From positions 1,195,001 through 1,259,000 of the forward strand of contig NZ_JAKEVY010000001.1 of the NCBI RefSeq assembly GCF_021491375.1: a DNA stretch of 64,000 nucleotides. Reading direction: 5' to 3'. Position numbers and translations under genes: made by a program. Positions 35,662 through 43,705 of this stretch are shown in pieces (positions within the stretch are counted from its first letter, which is position 1; the number at the start of each line of letters is the position of its first letter). The DNA is from Flavihumibacter fluminis. Lineage in GTDB: Bacteria; Bacteroidota; Bacteroidia; Chitinophagales; Chitinophagaceae. The notes under the pieces are model-generated. The model saw only the letters and a list, made by a program, of their open reading frames with translations. It searched no databases and was not told where the DNA came from.

Positions 35662-36387
35662 TCAGGGGGTTGGTTTTAATAGATAAATCCATTTTGCGGG
35701 ACCTGTCACGGATGTTTCACTGGAAACAGTTCCCTCCAGATTGGCTAGTTGTAATTCCTGGCCGAAACCAAGTTTTGATTTTCCATCCAGTTTCAGCACC
35801 AGCTTTTCAATGGAGGTGAGATCGGGAATATTCAGATCTGAATTGTTCGCCTGCACAAAGAGAGAAGCAAATTTCAACGGTGTGTTTTTATCTCTTTCCC
35901 TGTTACCCAAAGTAAGGATGCTATTATTTTGCATGGCTACTTCAATTTCCGCATCAGCGGCTACTGAATCCAGTTTTGCCGTAGTACCATCCAGCAGTAG
36001 CAAACCGTTGAAGGGCATAAATAAATCAAGATAGATTTCATTCCGATCTTCATCTTTACCCGCATCTGTAGAAGAAGCTAAGGAAAACACCAAGGTATCA
36101 CCTGAATTTTCAACAGAAAGTCTTTCATTCGCAGAACCATATTTACGGTAATACACGCTGTCAGAATAATGAATGGTGCATTCCAGTTTGGAACCCTTTG
36201 GTGCTGCCAGTTTCAGCAAGCCAGTAGCTGTTATGGGCTTAGCAGCCCGGGCCTCTTTTTCCATTTCTGTCATACCCAGTACATAATTACCGCTTTTAAC
36301 TTTTGCAGAAAGCGCCAGCATGATGGTGGTTGGTATCAGTACGAGATTGATTAGCAGTATTACTAATAATTTATTACTTGTTTTCAT
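35662..36387 (-). CDS. Membrane-anchored protein of unknown function, last gene of the GntR/ABC operon
   Basis: A 241-residue protein with an N-terminal membrane segment (LLVILLINLVLIPTTIMLAL) and a beta-rich exported domain, with repeated hydrophobic strands such as NGLLLLDGTTAKLDSVA and LVLKLDGKSKLGFG. The pattern recalls DUF2807-type right-handed beta-helix adhesin-like domains, but this is only a resemblance. It is the fourth gene in an operon with ABC ATPase, permease and GntR regulator (10 nt after gntR). It may act with the transporter at the cell envelope; that is inference. Confidence 0.8.
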   Translation of the reverse strand: MKTSNKLLVILLINLVLIPTTIMLALSAKVKSGNYVLGMTEMEKEARAAKPITATGLLKLAAPKGSKLECTIHYSDSVYYRKYGSANERLSVENSGDTLVFSLASSTDAGKDEDRNEIYLDLFMPFNGLLLLDGTTAKLDSVAADAEIEVAMQNNSILTLGNRERDKNTPLKFASLFVQANNSDLNIPDLTSIEKLVLKLDGKSKLGFGQELQLANLEGTVSSETSVTGPAKWIYLLKPTP

Positions 36388-36397
36388 CTGAATAGGT

Positions 36398-36775
36398 TTA
36401 TGCTCTTACATATTTGGTTTTAAAACTCTCATAAGCTGGAACCAGATCAGATGGCTCCATACCCAGCATGAACAGGACCCTAAAAAAGGCTGGCAATTCA
36501 CTGTTGGTAAATTCCTGTTTCCGGTAGTTCAGTGCATTTTCTTTGGCAGCTTCACTGATGAAGTATCCAATGCCGCGCCGGTCATGAATGATCCCTTGCT
36601 GTTTGAGCACTTCATAGGCCCGCATGACCGTATTGGGATTTACTTCCAATTGCATGCCCATCTCCCTTACACTGGGCAGTTTGTCTTCCGGTTGATATTC
36701 GTCCAGCAGCACTTTCTCGCAGACATAGTCCACAATCTGAAGATATATGGCCTGGCCGGTTGTATTGAATTGCAT
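36398..36775 (-). CDS. GntR-family (YtrA-type) transcription regulator
   Basis: A 125-residue short GntR regulator. The winged helix-turn-helix is at about residues 10-75: QIVDYVCEKVLLDEYQPEDKLPSVREMGMQLEVNPNTVMRAYEVLKQQGII contains the GntR signature KLPSVREMG and NPNTVMRAYE (shown here in part). The short C-terminal helix bundle is YtrA-like; no ligand domain. It is the third gene after the ABC ATPase and permease, and a perfect inverted repeat at the operon promoter (38480-38499) is its likely operator. Confidence 0.93.
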   Translation of the reverse strand: MQFNTTGQAIYLQIVDYVCEKVLLDEYQPEDKLPSVREMGMQLEVNPNTVMRAYEVLKQQGIIHDRRGIGYFISEAAKENALNYRKQEFTNSELPAFFRVLFMLGMEPSDLVPAYESFKTKYVRA

Positions 36776-36800
36776 GATTAATTTCGTTTAAGGGTATGCG

Positions 36801-37610
36801 TTAAATTTCTTTTTCTTTCAAACGGAACCAGGTGATAACCCAGAACAAGGGTACCCAACTATAGGTCAGTAAGTAACCAAGTACTTTTGATAAAGTTGAA
36901 CCTAAGGCATAGGATTTATATACTCCATAATTGGAAGGATCATGGTATTCTCTCAACTCCAGGTTGTTCCAGTAAAAGTTATAATTAGGGAATAAGTTGA
37001 TCGCGAGCTTGGCAAGCAGGAAACTCAGGGCACCTCCAATTATCGTGACAAAAATGACGGTCTTTATAAAAGCGAACTGTTTGAAGTAAACAGAACCCAG
37101 GATAAAGAGTGATTGCAAACAGAAATAACCCCAGATGATATAGGGGAATGCTTCCCCAAAACCATTTTCCCAATCCATTGGTCGGATGCTGGCCCATTTA
37201 TGGGTGCGGATATAATTTTCTATGTAAGCCTGACAACCCCATTTAACTACAAAAAAACAAAGCGTATATACGATGAAAAACAGGATTACGTTGAAAAAAA
37301 TTGTTGTAATCAATTTCTCTGTATGACTTGCAGGAAAACACAACCAGTACTGTCCTCTTTCTTTTGATCCTAAAATGGAAAAGCTGATGCTTCCATAAAT
37401 TGATCCTGCTAAAATCAATCCGATAACATATAAATTATATGCAAATGCTTCCATATAATTATCACCATCCATCAGCACCCAGAATATAATCATGCAGATG
37501 CTCATCATTCCCAGTAGAGCCAATGCGCCAAGGGTATAGAACTTTTTATTTTCAATCCATTGTTTGCGGATTAATCCAAACAAACGTTCAAAACTGAATT
37601 CGCTATTCAT
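36801..37610 (-). CDS. ABC transporter membrane protein
   Basis: A 269-residue integral membrane protein with six to seven hydrophobic segments (for example LGALALLGMMSICMIIFWVL, NVILFFIVYTLCFFVV and FVTIIGGALSFLLA). No family motif can be named; position between an ABC ATPase gene (23 nt upstream) and gntR (25 nt downstream) makes it the permease. The pairing of one ATPase, one permease and a YtrA-type GntR is typical of export systems that respond to envelope stress, but its cargo is unknown. Confidence 0.86.
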   Translation of the reverse strand: MNSEFSFERLFGLIRKQWIENKKFYTLGALALLGMMSICMIIFWVLMDGDNYMEAFAYNLYVIGLILAGSIYGSISFSILGSKERGQYWLCFPASHTEKLITTIFFNVILFFIVYTLCFFVVKWGCQAYIENYIRTHKWASIRPMDWENGFGEAFPYIIWGYFCLQSLFILGSVYFKQFAFIKTVIFVTIIGGALSFLLAKLAINLFPNYNFYWNNLELREYHDPSNYGVYKSYALGSTLSKVLGYLLTYSWVPLFWVITWFRLKEKEI

Positions 37611-37633
37611 AATTAGTTGGATAAGGTGGTTGA

Positions 37634-38464
37634 TTATTTAAATGCTTTTTGTACCGCTTCCTTATTGGAGATGATGGCCTTGTATAACATCTCGAGGTCC
37701 AGCCTTCCCTCCTCTCCTTCATCGTTGAGCAGGATGATGGCATTCCCTTTTAAGGAGGTCTCTTTATAAAGCGCAGACCGAACTTCCTCGCTGTCGAAAG
37801 AAATTTTAAAATGCAGGCGATTGGTGATACTGCCAACTGTTTGATCAAAGAGAATACCGCCTTCATCAATTATGGTAATCCGGTCGATCAGGTTTTCCAG
37901 GTCTTTTACCTGGTGGGTGGAAATCAGGATGCATTTTTCTTCGCTAACGGCACCCGCCATCACTTTACGAAACTGGCTTTTGCTTACAATGTCCAACCCG
38001 TTGGTTGGTTCATCCATTAATAAGATGGGGGTGTTACAGGCCAGGCCAAAACTGATCAACAGTTTTTTCTTCTGTCCATAGCTCATTTCCTGCAGGTGCT
38101 GGTCGCGGGGAATGGCAAATTCACCCAGATAGCTGTTGAATTGTTCGGCATTGAATAGCGGATAGAATCCGGTATTGGCGGTTAAAAATTCATTGATGGA
38201 GATATTCGGCAGATAAAACTCTTCCGGAACCAGGAAAACCTGCTTCAAAAAATCTGGCTGGCGTTTGGCCGGCGTATAGCCCAGCACGTTAAGCTTACCT
38301 TCTTTTGGGAAGAGTAAACCATTGATCAATCGGAGCAGGGTCGACTTCCCCGTTCCGTTTTTACCCAGCAGTCCATAGATATGTCCGGGTTGCAGATCCA
38401 GCGACAAACCACTGAAAACCGGTTTGTTTTTGTACCTGAAATGAATGTTCTGGATGGATATCAT
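37634..38464 (-). CDS. ABC transporter ATP-binding protein
   Basis: A 276-residue ATPase. Walker A is GKNGTGKST at 34-42, signature motif MSYGQKKKL, and Walker B ILLMDEPTNGLDI followed by the H-loop STHQ. The signature lacks the usual LSGGQ form but fits the CcmA/YtrB type. It is the first gene of the ABC-permease-GntR-unknown operon with promoter and operator at 38480-38533. The C-terminal ~70 residues are an extra domain of unknown function (for example LHFKISFDSEEVRSALYKET). Confidence 0.95.
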   Translation of the reverse strand: MISIQNIHFRYKNKPVFSGLSLDLQPGHIYGLLGKNGTGKSTLLRLINGLLFPKEGKLNVLGYTPAKRQPDFLKQVFLVPEEFYLPNISINEFLTANTGFYPLFNAEQFNSYLGEFAIPRDQHLQEMSYGQKKKLLISFGLACNTPILLMDEPTNGLDIVSKSQFRKVMAGAVSEEKCILISTHQVKDLENLIDRITIIDEGGILFDQTVGSITNRLHFKISFDSEEVRSALYKETSLKGNAIILLNDEGEEGRLDLEMLYKAIISNKEAVQKAFK

Positions 38465-38479
38465 ATTTTATTGTTTTAG

Positions 38480-38499
38480 TGTACTACTTAACTAGTACA
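38480..38499. promoter_or_regulatory. Perfect inverted repeat, likely GntR operator
   Basis: TGTACTA (38480-38486), 6-nt spacer CTTAAC, TAGTACA (38493-38499). It lies immediately downstream of the -7 box (38503-38510) at the expected transcription start of the ABC operon, where a bound repressor would block initiation. Its arms recall the operators of YtrA-type GntR regulators; the operon's own gntR is the natural binder (inference). Confidence 0.75.
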
Positions 38500-38502
38500 G
38501 TA

Positions 38503-38533
38503 CAAATGTAGAGCTTTTTCTTTTCCAACCAAA
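38503..38533 (-). promoter_or_regulatory. Bacteroidota-type promoter of the ABC/GntR operon
   Basis: On the minus strand, TTTG (complement of 38530-38533), then exactly 19 nt, then TACATTTG (complement of 38503-38510), a full match to TTTG-N19-TAnnTTTG. It directs transcription into the ABC ATPase gene starting at 38464. Confidence 0.88.
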
Positions 38534-38570
38534 TCTTTTTGCAAAATGTCATTTCGTATTTTGCACCCGT

Positions 38571-40916
38571 ATGAGTAAAGAAACCAGACGTTCCCAGGCC
38601 CTTGAGTACCATGCGAAAGGAAGGCCGGGGAAAATTGAAGTGGTTCCCACCAAAGAGGCCAAAACCCAGCGGGATCTGTCGCTGGCGTATAGTCCGGGTG
38701 TGGCCGAACCCTGTAAGGAAATCGAATCCAACCGTGAGAACGTTTATAAATATACTGCCAAAGGCAACCTGGTGGGAGTCATCACCAATGGTACTGCGGT
38801 ATTGGGACTTGGCGATATTGGCCCGGAAGCCAGTAAGCCGGTAATGGAAGGGAAAGGGGTATTGTTCAAGATTTTTGCAGACATCGATGTATTTGATATT
38901 GAGATCAATGAAAAGGATCCTGAAAAATTTGTAGCCATCGTACAAGCGCTGGAACCCACTTTTGGCGGAATTAACCTGGAAGATATCAAGGCTCCCGAGT
39001 GCTTTTACATAGAGAAGGAATTGCGCAAGCGGATGAAAATCCCGGTGATGCATGACGACCAGCATGGTACCGCCATCATTAGTTCGGCTGCTTTACTGAA
39101 TGCCCTTGAGTTACAGAAGAAAAAAATTGAGAAAGTTCGTTTTGTAATTAATGGCGCCGGAGCTGCGGCTATGGCCTGTGTGAAACTGTATGTCTCCCTC
39201 GGTGCCCGCTATGAAAATTTCACCCTCTTTGATAAGGATGGCGTATTGCATGCAGGAAGAACAGACCTGGGAGAAGACAAAGCTCCATTCGCGGTAAAAT
39301 CAGCTGACTGGACGCTTGCCAAAGCCATGAAAGATGCGGATGTTTTCCTTGGATTGAGTGTCGGGAATGTAGTTACCACCGAGATGGTGCAAAGCATGGC
39401 GAAAAATCCCATCGTATTTGCGATGGCCAATCCTGATCCGGAAATCACTTATGAAAAAGGCATTGCTGCGCGCAAAGACCTGATCATGGCAACCGGACGG
39501 AGTGATTATCCCAACCAGGTGAACAATGTGCTGGGCTTTCCCTATATCTTCAGGGGTGCACTCGATGTGCGGGCCACTCAGATCAATGAGGAAATGAAAC
39601 TCGCGGCCGTACATGCGCTGGCAGACCTCGCCAAGAGCCCGGTTCCGGATATCGTGAACCTGGCCTATAATGAAAAGAATATCGTTTTTGGTCCGCATTA
39701 TATAATTCCCAAGCCCCTTGACCCACGCCTGCTGGCCTGCATCGCACCGGCTGTGGCCAAAGCGGCGATTGCCAGTGGGGTTGCCACCACTACCATTAAA
39801 AACTGGGAAGCGTATGAGGAAGAATTGAACAACCGGCTGGGTATCGACAACCAGTTGATGCGTGTAATCGGCAGCAAGGCAAGAAGAGATCCGAAACGCC
39901 TGGTTTTTGCGGAAGCGGATAACAGTAAAATTCTGAAAGCAGCTTCCATTGTTTTTGAGGAAGGTGTCGCCTATCCTATCCTGTTAGGAAATGAAGAAAA
40001 GATCCGCCGGATCGCTGAAACCAACCAGATTGATTTAGATGGCATTCCTATCATTGATCCGCGGAGTGATGAGCAGGAAGAGAAAAGAAAGGATTATGGG
40101 CAGCTCCTGTTTTTAAAAAGACAGCGTAAAGGCCTGAATAAGTACGAATCGATCAAGATCATGAAAGATCGGAACTATTTCGGTTGCATGATGGTGGAAA
40201 CAGGCGATGCTGATGCCATGATATCCGGGCTCACCCGCAACTACGATGAAACCATCCGGCCGGCGTTGCAGGTGATCGGTACGGAAGAAAGCGTAAACAA
40301 AATCGCCGGCATGTATCTGCTGCTGACCAAGAAGGGTCCCATTTTTATGGCAGATACAACGGTGAACTTTAATCCAACTGCAGAAGAACTGGCGGAAATC
40401 ACATTGATGGTAGCCAAGGAAGTTCGGAATTTCAATCTCACCCCCCGCATTGCGATGTTGAGTTATTCCAATTTCGGAAGCAGTGCATCGCCCGAAGCCC
40501 AATTGGTAGCCAAGGCGCGTAAGCTGGTAAAAGAGCGAAATCCTTCACTGATCGTAGATGGCGAAATGCAGGGTATCATCGCTTTTAATAAAGAAATTTT
40601 AAAAGACAACTATCCTTTCAGCGAACTGGTGGATAAGGACGTGAACACCCTGATTTTCCCCAACCTGGCTGCAGGTAATATCGCCTATAATCTATTGAAA
40701 GAAGTAGGTGGAGCAGACGCAATCGGACCGATTCTGCTGGGATTGAAAAAGCCCGTTCATGTATTACAGTTAGGAAGCTCGGTTCGGAGTATCTTTAACA
40801 TGGCATTGGTTGCGGTAATAGATGCACAAATGAAATGCAGCCGCAATCAGACAGAAGAGATCGTTCGCAAATCCAAGTGGTGGAAACGATTCCAGAAAGT
40901 CACAAAAGAAATGTAA
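38571..40916 (+). CDS. maeB: NADP-type malic enzyme with phosphotransacetylase-like C-terminal domain
   Basis: A 781-residue enzyme of MaeB type that converts malate to pyruvate and CO2. The N-terminal malic domain (1-160) has [13 protein letters not shown] and [17 protein letters not shown]; the NAD(P)-binding part has [16 protein letters not shown] and [10 protein letters not shown]. The C-terminal PTA-like domain (about 430-770) includes [19 protein letters not shown] and [19 protein letters not shown]. The PTA-like domain is usually regulatory, not catalytic. A TATTTTGC element ends only 7 nt before the ATG, so the leader is very short. NADP preference is inferred from architecture. Confidence 0.96.
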   Translation: MSKETRRSQALEYHAKGRPGKIEVVPTKEAKTQRDLSLAYSPGVAEPCKEIESNRENVYKYTAKGNLVGVITNGTAVLGLGDIGPEASKPVMEGKGVLFKIFADIDVFDIEINEKDPEKFVAIVQALEPTFGGINLEDIKAPECFYIEKELRKRMKIPVMHDDQHGTAIISSAALLNALELQKKKIEKVRFVINGAGAAAMACVKLYVSLGARYENFTLFDKDGVLHAGRTDLGEDKAPFAVKSADWTLAKAMKDADVFLGLSVGNVVTTEMVQSMAKNPIVFAMANPDPEITYEKGIAARKDLIMATGRSDYPNQVNNVLGFPYIFRGALDVRATQINEEMKLAAVHALADLAKSPVPDIVNLAYNEKNIVFGPHYIIPKPLDPRLLACIAPAVAKAAIASGVATTTIKNWEAYEEELNNRLGIDNQLMRVIGSKARRDPKRLVFAEADNSKILKAASIVFEEGVAYPILLGNEEKIRRIAETNQIDLDGIPIIDPRSDEQEEKRKDYGQLLFLKRQRKGLNKYESIKIMKDRNYFGCMMVETGDADAMISGLTRNYDETIRPALQVIGTEESVNKIAGMYLLLTKKGPIFMADTTVNFNPTAEELAEITLMVAKEVRNFNLTPRIAMLSYSNFGSSASPEAQLVAKARKLVKERNPSLIVDGEMQGIIAFNKEILKDNYPFSELVDKDVNTLIFPNLAAGNIAYNLLKEVGGADAIGPILLGLKKPVHVLQLGSSVRSIFNMALVAVIDAQMKCSRNQTEEIVRKSKWWKRFQKVTKEM

Positions 40917-40937
40917 TTAATCAGCCAAGCGCATAGC

Positions 40938-41675
40938 ATGAAATTTATCCAGGAATTCGGGAGATACATACTGATGTTAAGGGATATGTTTTCCAAACCG
41001 GAGAACCGCAAGGTATACTGGAAGGAATTCATGCACCAGTGTAATGATATAGGAATCGGATCGCTCGGCATTGTGGTGATTATATCCGTTTTTATGGGTG
41101 CGGTATCCACCCTGCAAACAGCTTATCAGCTGGTGAGTCCGCTTATTCCAAAATCTTCCATCGCCCAGATCGTGCGGGATACCGTGTTACTCGAGTTTGC
41201 TCCTACCCTTGTCTGTATTGTGCTGGCGGGAGTGGTAGGCAGTAAAATTGCGAGTGAACTGGGAAATATGAGGGTAAGTGAACAGATTGACGCATTGGAA
41301 ATTATGGGGATCAATACCAAAACCTACCTGGTGTTGCCTAAGATTGTGGCAGCCCTGGTGGTGATACCCATGCTGGTGGTAATATCAGCCGGACTGGGTA
41401 TCTGGGGAGGCCGGTTGGCCGGTCAGGCAGCGAATATCCTTTCAACAACTGATTTTGACAAAGGCCTGCTGAATGCGTTTCTACCCTATAACGTGTTTTT
41501 TGCAATGGTAAAGGCCTATGTTTTTTCTTTTATCATATCCAGTGTACCTGCCTTTTATGGATATTATGTACAGGGAGGAGCACTGGAAATCGGGCGGGCA
41601 TCTACCAAATCGGTAGTGGTGAGTTGCGTATTAATTCTATTTGCCGATTACGTGTTGGCAGCCATACTCTTATAA
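40938..41675 (+). CDS. mlaE: MlaE-type ABC transporter permease
   Basis: A 245-residue inner-membrane protein of the MlaE/YrbE family, part of phospholipid transport between inner and outer membranes. It has about five membrane segments and the conserved LGTLRVSEQIDALEVMG-type loop, here GNMRVSEQIDALEIMGINTKT. It lies 21 nt after maeB and 1 nt before the ATPase gene, with no MlaD gene in view. The order permease then ATPase reverses that of many Mla operons. The role in lipid traffic is taken from the family. Confidence 0.92.
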   Translation: MKFIQEFGRYILMLRDMFSKPENRKVYWKEFMHQCNDIGIGSLGIVVIISVFMGAVSTLQTAYQLVSPLIPKSSIAQIVRDTVLLEFAPTLVCIVLAGVVGSKIASELGNMRVSEQIDALEIMGINTKTYLVLPKIVAALVVIPMLVVISAGLGIWGGRLAGQAANILSTTDFDKGLLNAFLPYNVFFAMVKAYVFSFIISSVPAFYGYYVQGGALEIGRASTKSVVVSCVLILFADYVLAAILL

Positions 41676-41676
41676 T

Positions 41677-42486
41677 ATGATTGAAGTAAAGCATATCAAA
41701 AAAGGCTTTGGCGACAAAATCGTAATCAACGATGTGAGTGCGGTTATGGACGATGGCAAATGTAATCTGATCATTGGAGCCAGTGGAAGCGGGAAAACCG
41801 TATTCATGAAATGCCTGGTTGGATTGTTTCGTCCGGATAGCGGCTCCATTTTATACGATGGCGAGGATTTCACCAATATGGATGCAGCTGGCAAAAAGGA
41901 GATCCGGAAGAAGATTGGGATGTTGTTCCAGGGTTCTGCTCTTTTTGACAGCTTGACTGTTGAGAAAAATATTCAGTTTCCGCTGGATATGTTTACCAAC
42001 TGGACCCTGGCAGAGAAACGCAAGCGGGTTGATGAGGTATTGGACCGGGTGGAGCTGAGGGATGCCAACAAAAAATTCCCGGCTGAGATCAGCGGAGGCA
42101 TGAAAAAAAGGGTAGGAATCGCCAGGGCGATCGTATTAAATCCCAAATACCTGTTTTGCGATGAACCCAACTCTGGTCTTGATCCGCAGACATCACTGGT
42201 GATTGATAAGCTGATCAAAGAACTGACACAGGAGTTTAATATTACCACCGTGATCAATACCCATGATATGAACTCCGTAATGGAGATTGGGGATAAGATC
42301 ATTTATATGTACAAAGGAGACAAGGAATGGGAAGGGAATAATAAAGAGATCATCTTCAGCAAAAACCAGCGCCTGAATGAATTCATCTTTGCCTCTGACT
42401 TCCTCCGGGATGCAAAGGACATGCGGATGCTGGAACAGACCGGCAAGATTGACAACGACCGGAATATGGAGGACCTGATCCGCTAA
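41677..42486 (+). CDS. mlaF: MlaF-type ABC transporter ATP-binding protein
   Basis: A 269-residue ATPase. Walker A GASGSGKT at 34-41, Q-loop LFQGSALFDSLTV, signature EISGGMKKRVGIARAI and Walker B YLFCDEPNSGLDP. The unusual SGGMKKR signature is typical for MlaF. I start at ATG 41677 (MIEVKHIKKGF), one base after the permease stop (TAATATG); an earlier in-frame start at 41641 lies inside mlaE and adds 12 unconserved residues. It powers the MlaE permease. Confidence 0.95.
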   Translation: MIEVKHIKKGFGDKIVINDVSAVMDDGKCNLIIGASGSGKTVFMKCLVGLFRPDSGSILYDGEDFTNMDAAGKKEIRKKIGMLFQGSALFDSLTVEKNIQFPLDMFTNWTLAEKRKRVDEVLDRVELRDANKKFPAEISGGMKKRVGIARAIVLNPKYLFCDEPNSGLDPQTSLVIDKLIKELTQEFNITTVINTHDMNSVMEIGDKIIYMYKGDKEWEGNNKEIIFSKNQRLNEFIFASDFLRDAKDMRMLEQTGKIDNDRNMEDLIR

Positions 42487-42527
42487 TTTTCCCTTTGGAA
42501 TGCGCCGGATATCTGCCCATTATACCT

Positions 42528-42535
42528 TAGTTTTG
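42528..42535 (+). promoter_or_regulatory. Possible -7 box for sucD
   Basis: TAGTTTTG fits TAnnTTTG and ends 25 nt before the sucD ATG. No TTTG is seen 19 nt upstream. Confidence 0.5.
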
Positions 42536-42560
42536 CCCCCGATCATTAAAATAAAGCCAT

Positions 42561-43433
42561 ATGAGCGTTTTAGTAAATAAGCAATCGAAGATTATAGTAC
42601 AGGGATTCACAGGAACGGAAGGAACTTTCCATGCTACCCAAATGATCGAGTATGGCACCCAGGTAGTGGGTGGTGTTACTCCCGGTAAAGGTGGCTCAAT
42701 GCACCTGGATCGTCCTGTTTTTAATACGGTAGCCGATGCTGTGAAGGCAACCGGCGCCAATGTATCCATCATATTTGTTCCACCTGCATTTGCAGCAGAT
42801 GCTATCATGGAAGCCGCTGAAGCCGGTATTGAACTGGTGGTATGTATCACAGAAGGTATTCCGGTGCAGGATATGGTTCGCGCCAAAAACTTCCTGCAGG
42901 GCCGCAAGACTCGCCTGGTTGGTCCAAACTGTCCGGGTGTAATCACTGCCGATGAATGCAAAGTTGGTATCATGCCAGGTTTTGTGTTCAAGGCCGGTCG
43001 TATTGGTATTGTTTCCAAGAGTGGTACGCTGACTTATGAGGCGGCAGACCAGGTAGCGAAAGCGGGATTGGGAATTTCCACAGCGATCGGTATTGGTGGT
43101 GACCCCATCATTGGTACACCTACCAAAGAAGCGGTAGAATTGCTGATGAATGATCCTGAAACGGACGGTATCGTAATGATTGGTGAGATCGGAGGAAGCA
43201 TGGAAGCGGAAGCTGCTAAGTGGATTAAAGAGAATGGAACCAAGCCGGTGGTAGGATTCATTGCAGGTCAGACAGCGCCTCCGGGTCGTCGTATGGGACA
43301 TGCCGGAGCGATCATCGGTGGCGCAGACGATACTGCGGCTGCGAAAATGAAGATCATGGCGGAATGTGGAATCCACGTAGTACAAAGTCCGGCTGATATC
43401 GGAAAAAAGATGGCCGAAGTGATTAAAAAATAG
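42561..43433 (+). CDS. sucD: Succinyl-CoA synthetase alpha subunit
   Basis: A 290-residue TCA-cycle subunit that binds CoA and carries the phospho-histidine. Start motif [19 protein letters not shown], CoA-binding GGVTPGKGG, and the active-site His247 in [12 protein letters not shown]. The standard end ADIGKKM is present. The beta subunit gene (sucC) is not within the window, so the two are unlinked or apart here, as is common in Bacteroidota. Two terminators follow. Confidence 0.97.
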   Translation: MSVLVNKQSKIIVQGFTGTEGTFHATQMIEYGTQVVGGVTPGKGGSMHLDRPVFNTVADAVKATGANVSIIFVPPAFAADAIMEAAEAGIELVVCITEGIPVQDMVRAKNFLQGRKTRLVGPNCPGVITADECKVGIMPGFVFKAGRIGIVSKSGTLTYEAADQVAKAGLGISTAIGIGGDPIIGTPTKEAVELLMNDPETDGIVMIGEIGGSMEAEAAKWIKENGTKPVVGFIAGQTAPPGRRMGHAGAIIGGADDTAAAKMKIMAECGIHVVQSPADIGKKMAEVIKK

Positions 43434-43454
43434 TAGATATACCAGAAAATATCA

Positions 43455-43483
43455 AAAAGCGGTGCAATATTTGTACCGCTTTT
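43455..43483 (+). terminator. Terminator of sucD
   Basis: Stem AAAAGCGGT / ACCGCTTTT continued inward by CAA/TTG, ending in TTTTGTCTTTC. It begins 22 nt past the sucD stop. Confidence 0.88.
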
Positions 43484-43533
43484 GTCTTTCTGTACCCTCC
43501 CAGGCAGTCGTCTCCCATTCACTCCAACATAGG

Positions 43534-43555
43534 GCTGTCCTCTCCGGGGGACAGC
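43534..43555 (+). terminator. Second terminator before the alpha-2-macroglobulin gene
   Basis: Stem GCTGTCC / GGACAGC with an 8-nt loop, followed by TTTTTTAATTT. It lies 50 nt beyond the sucD terminator; the core GGCTGTC recalls the hairpins at 3536-3567 and 3989-4012. From here to the start at 43706 I see no further feature. Confidence 0.82.
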
Positions 43556-43705
43556 TTTTTTAATTTGTTCCTGCAACGGGAGTAGATCACATACACTCAA
43601 GGTTCTGTTAAGATGATTGATTTGCGGGCATTGGTCTATGTAATCCAATGTCGCCTGCATCTATGGTCTGTATGCTTTTCAATAACTTGTATTAAAATAT
43701 CGAAT

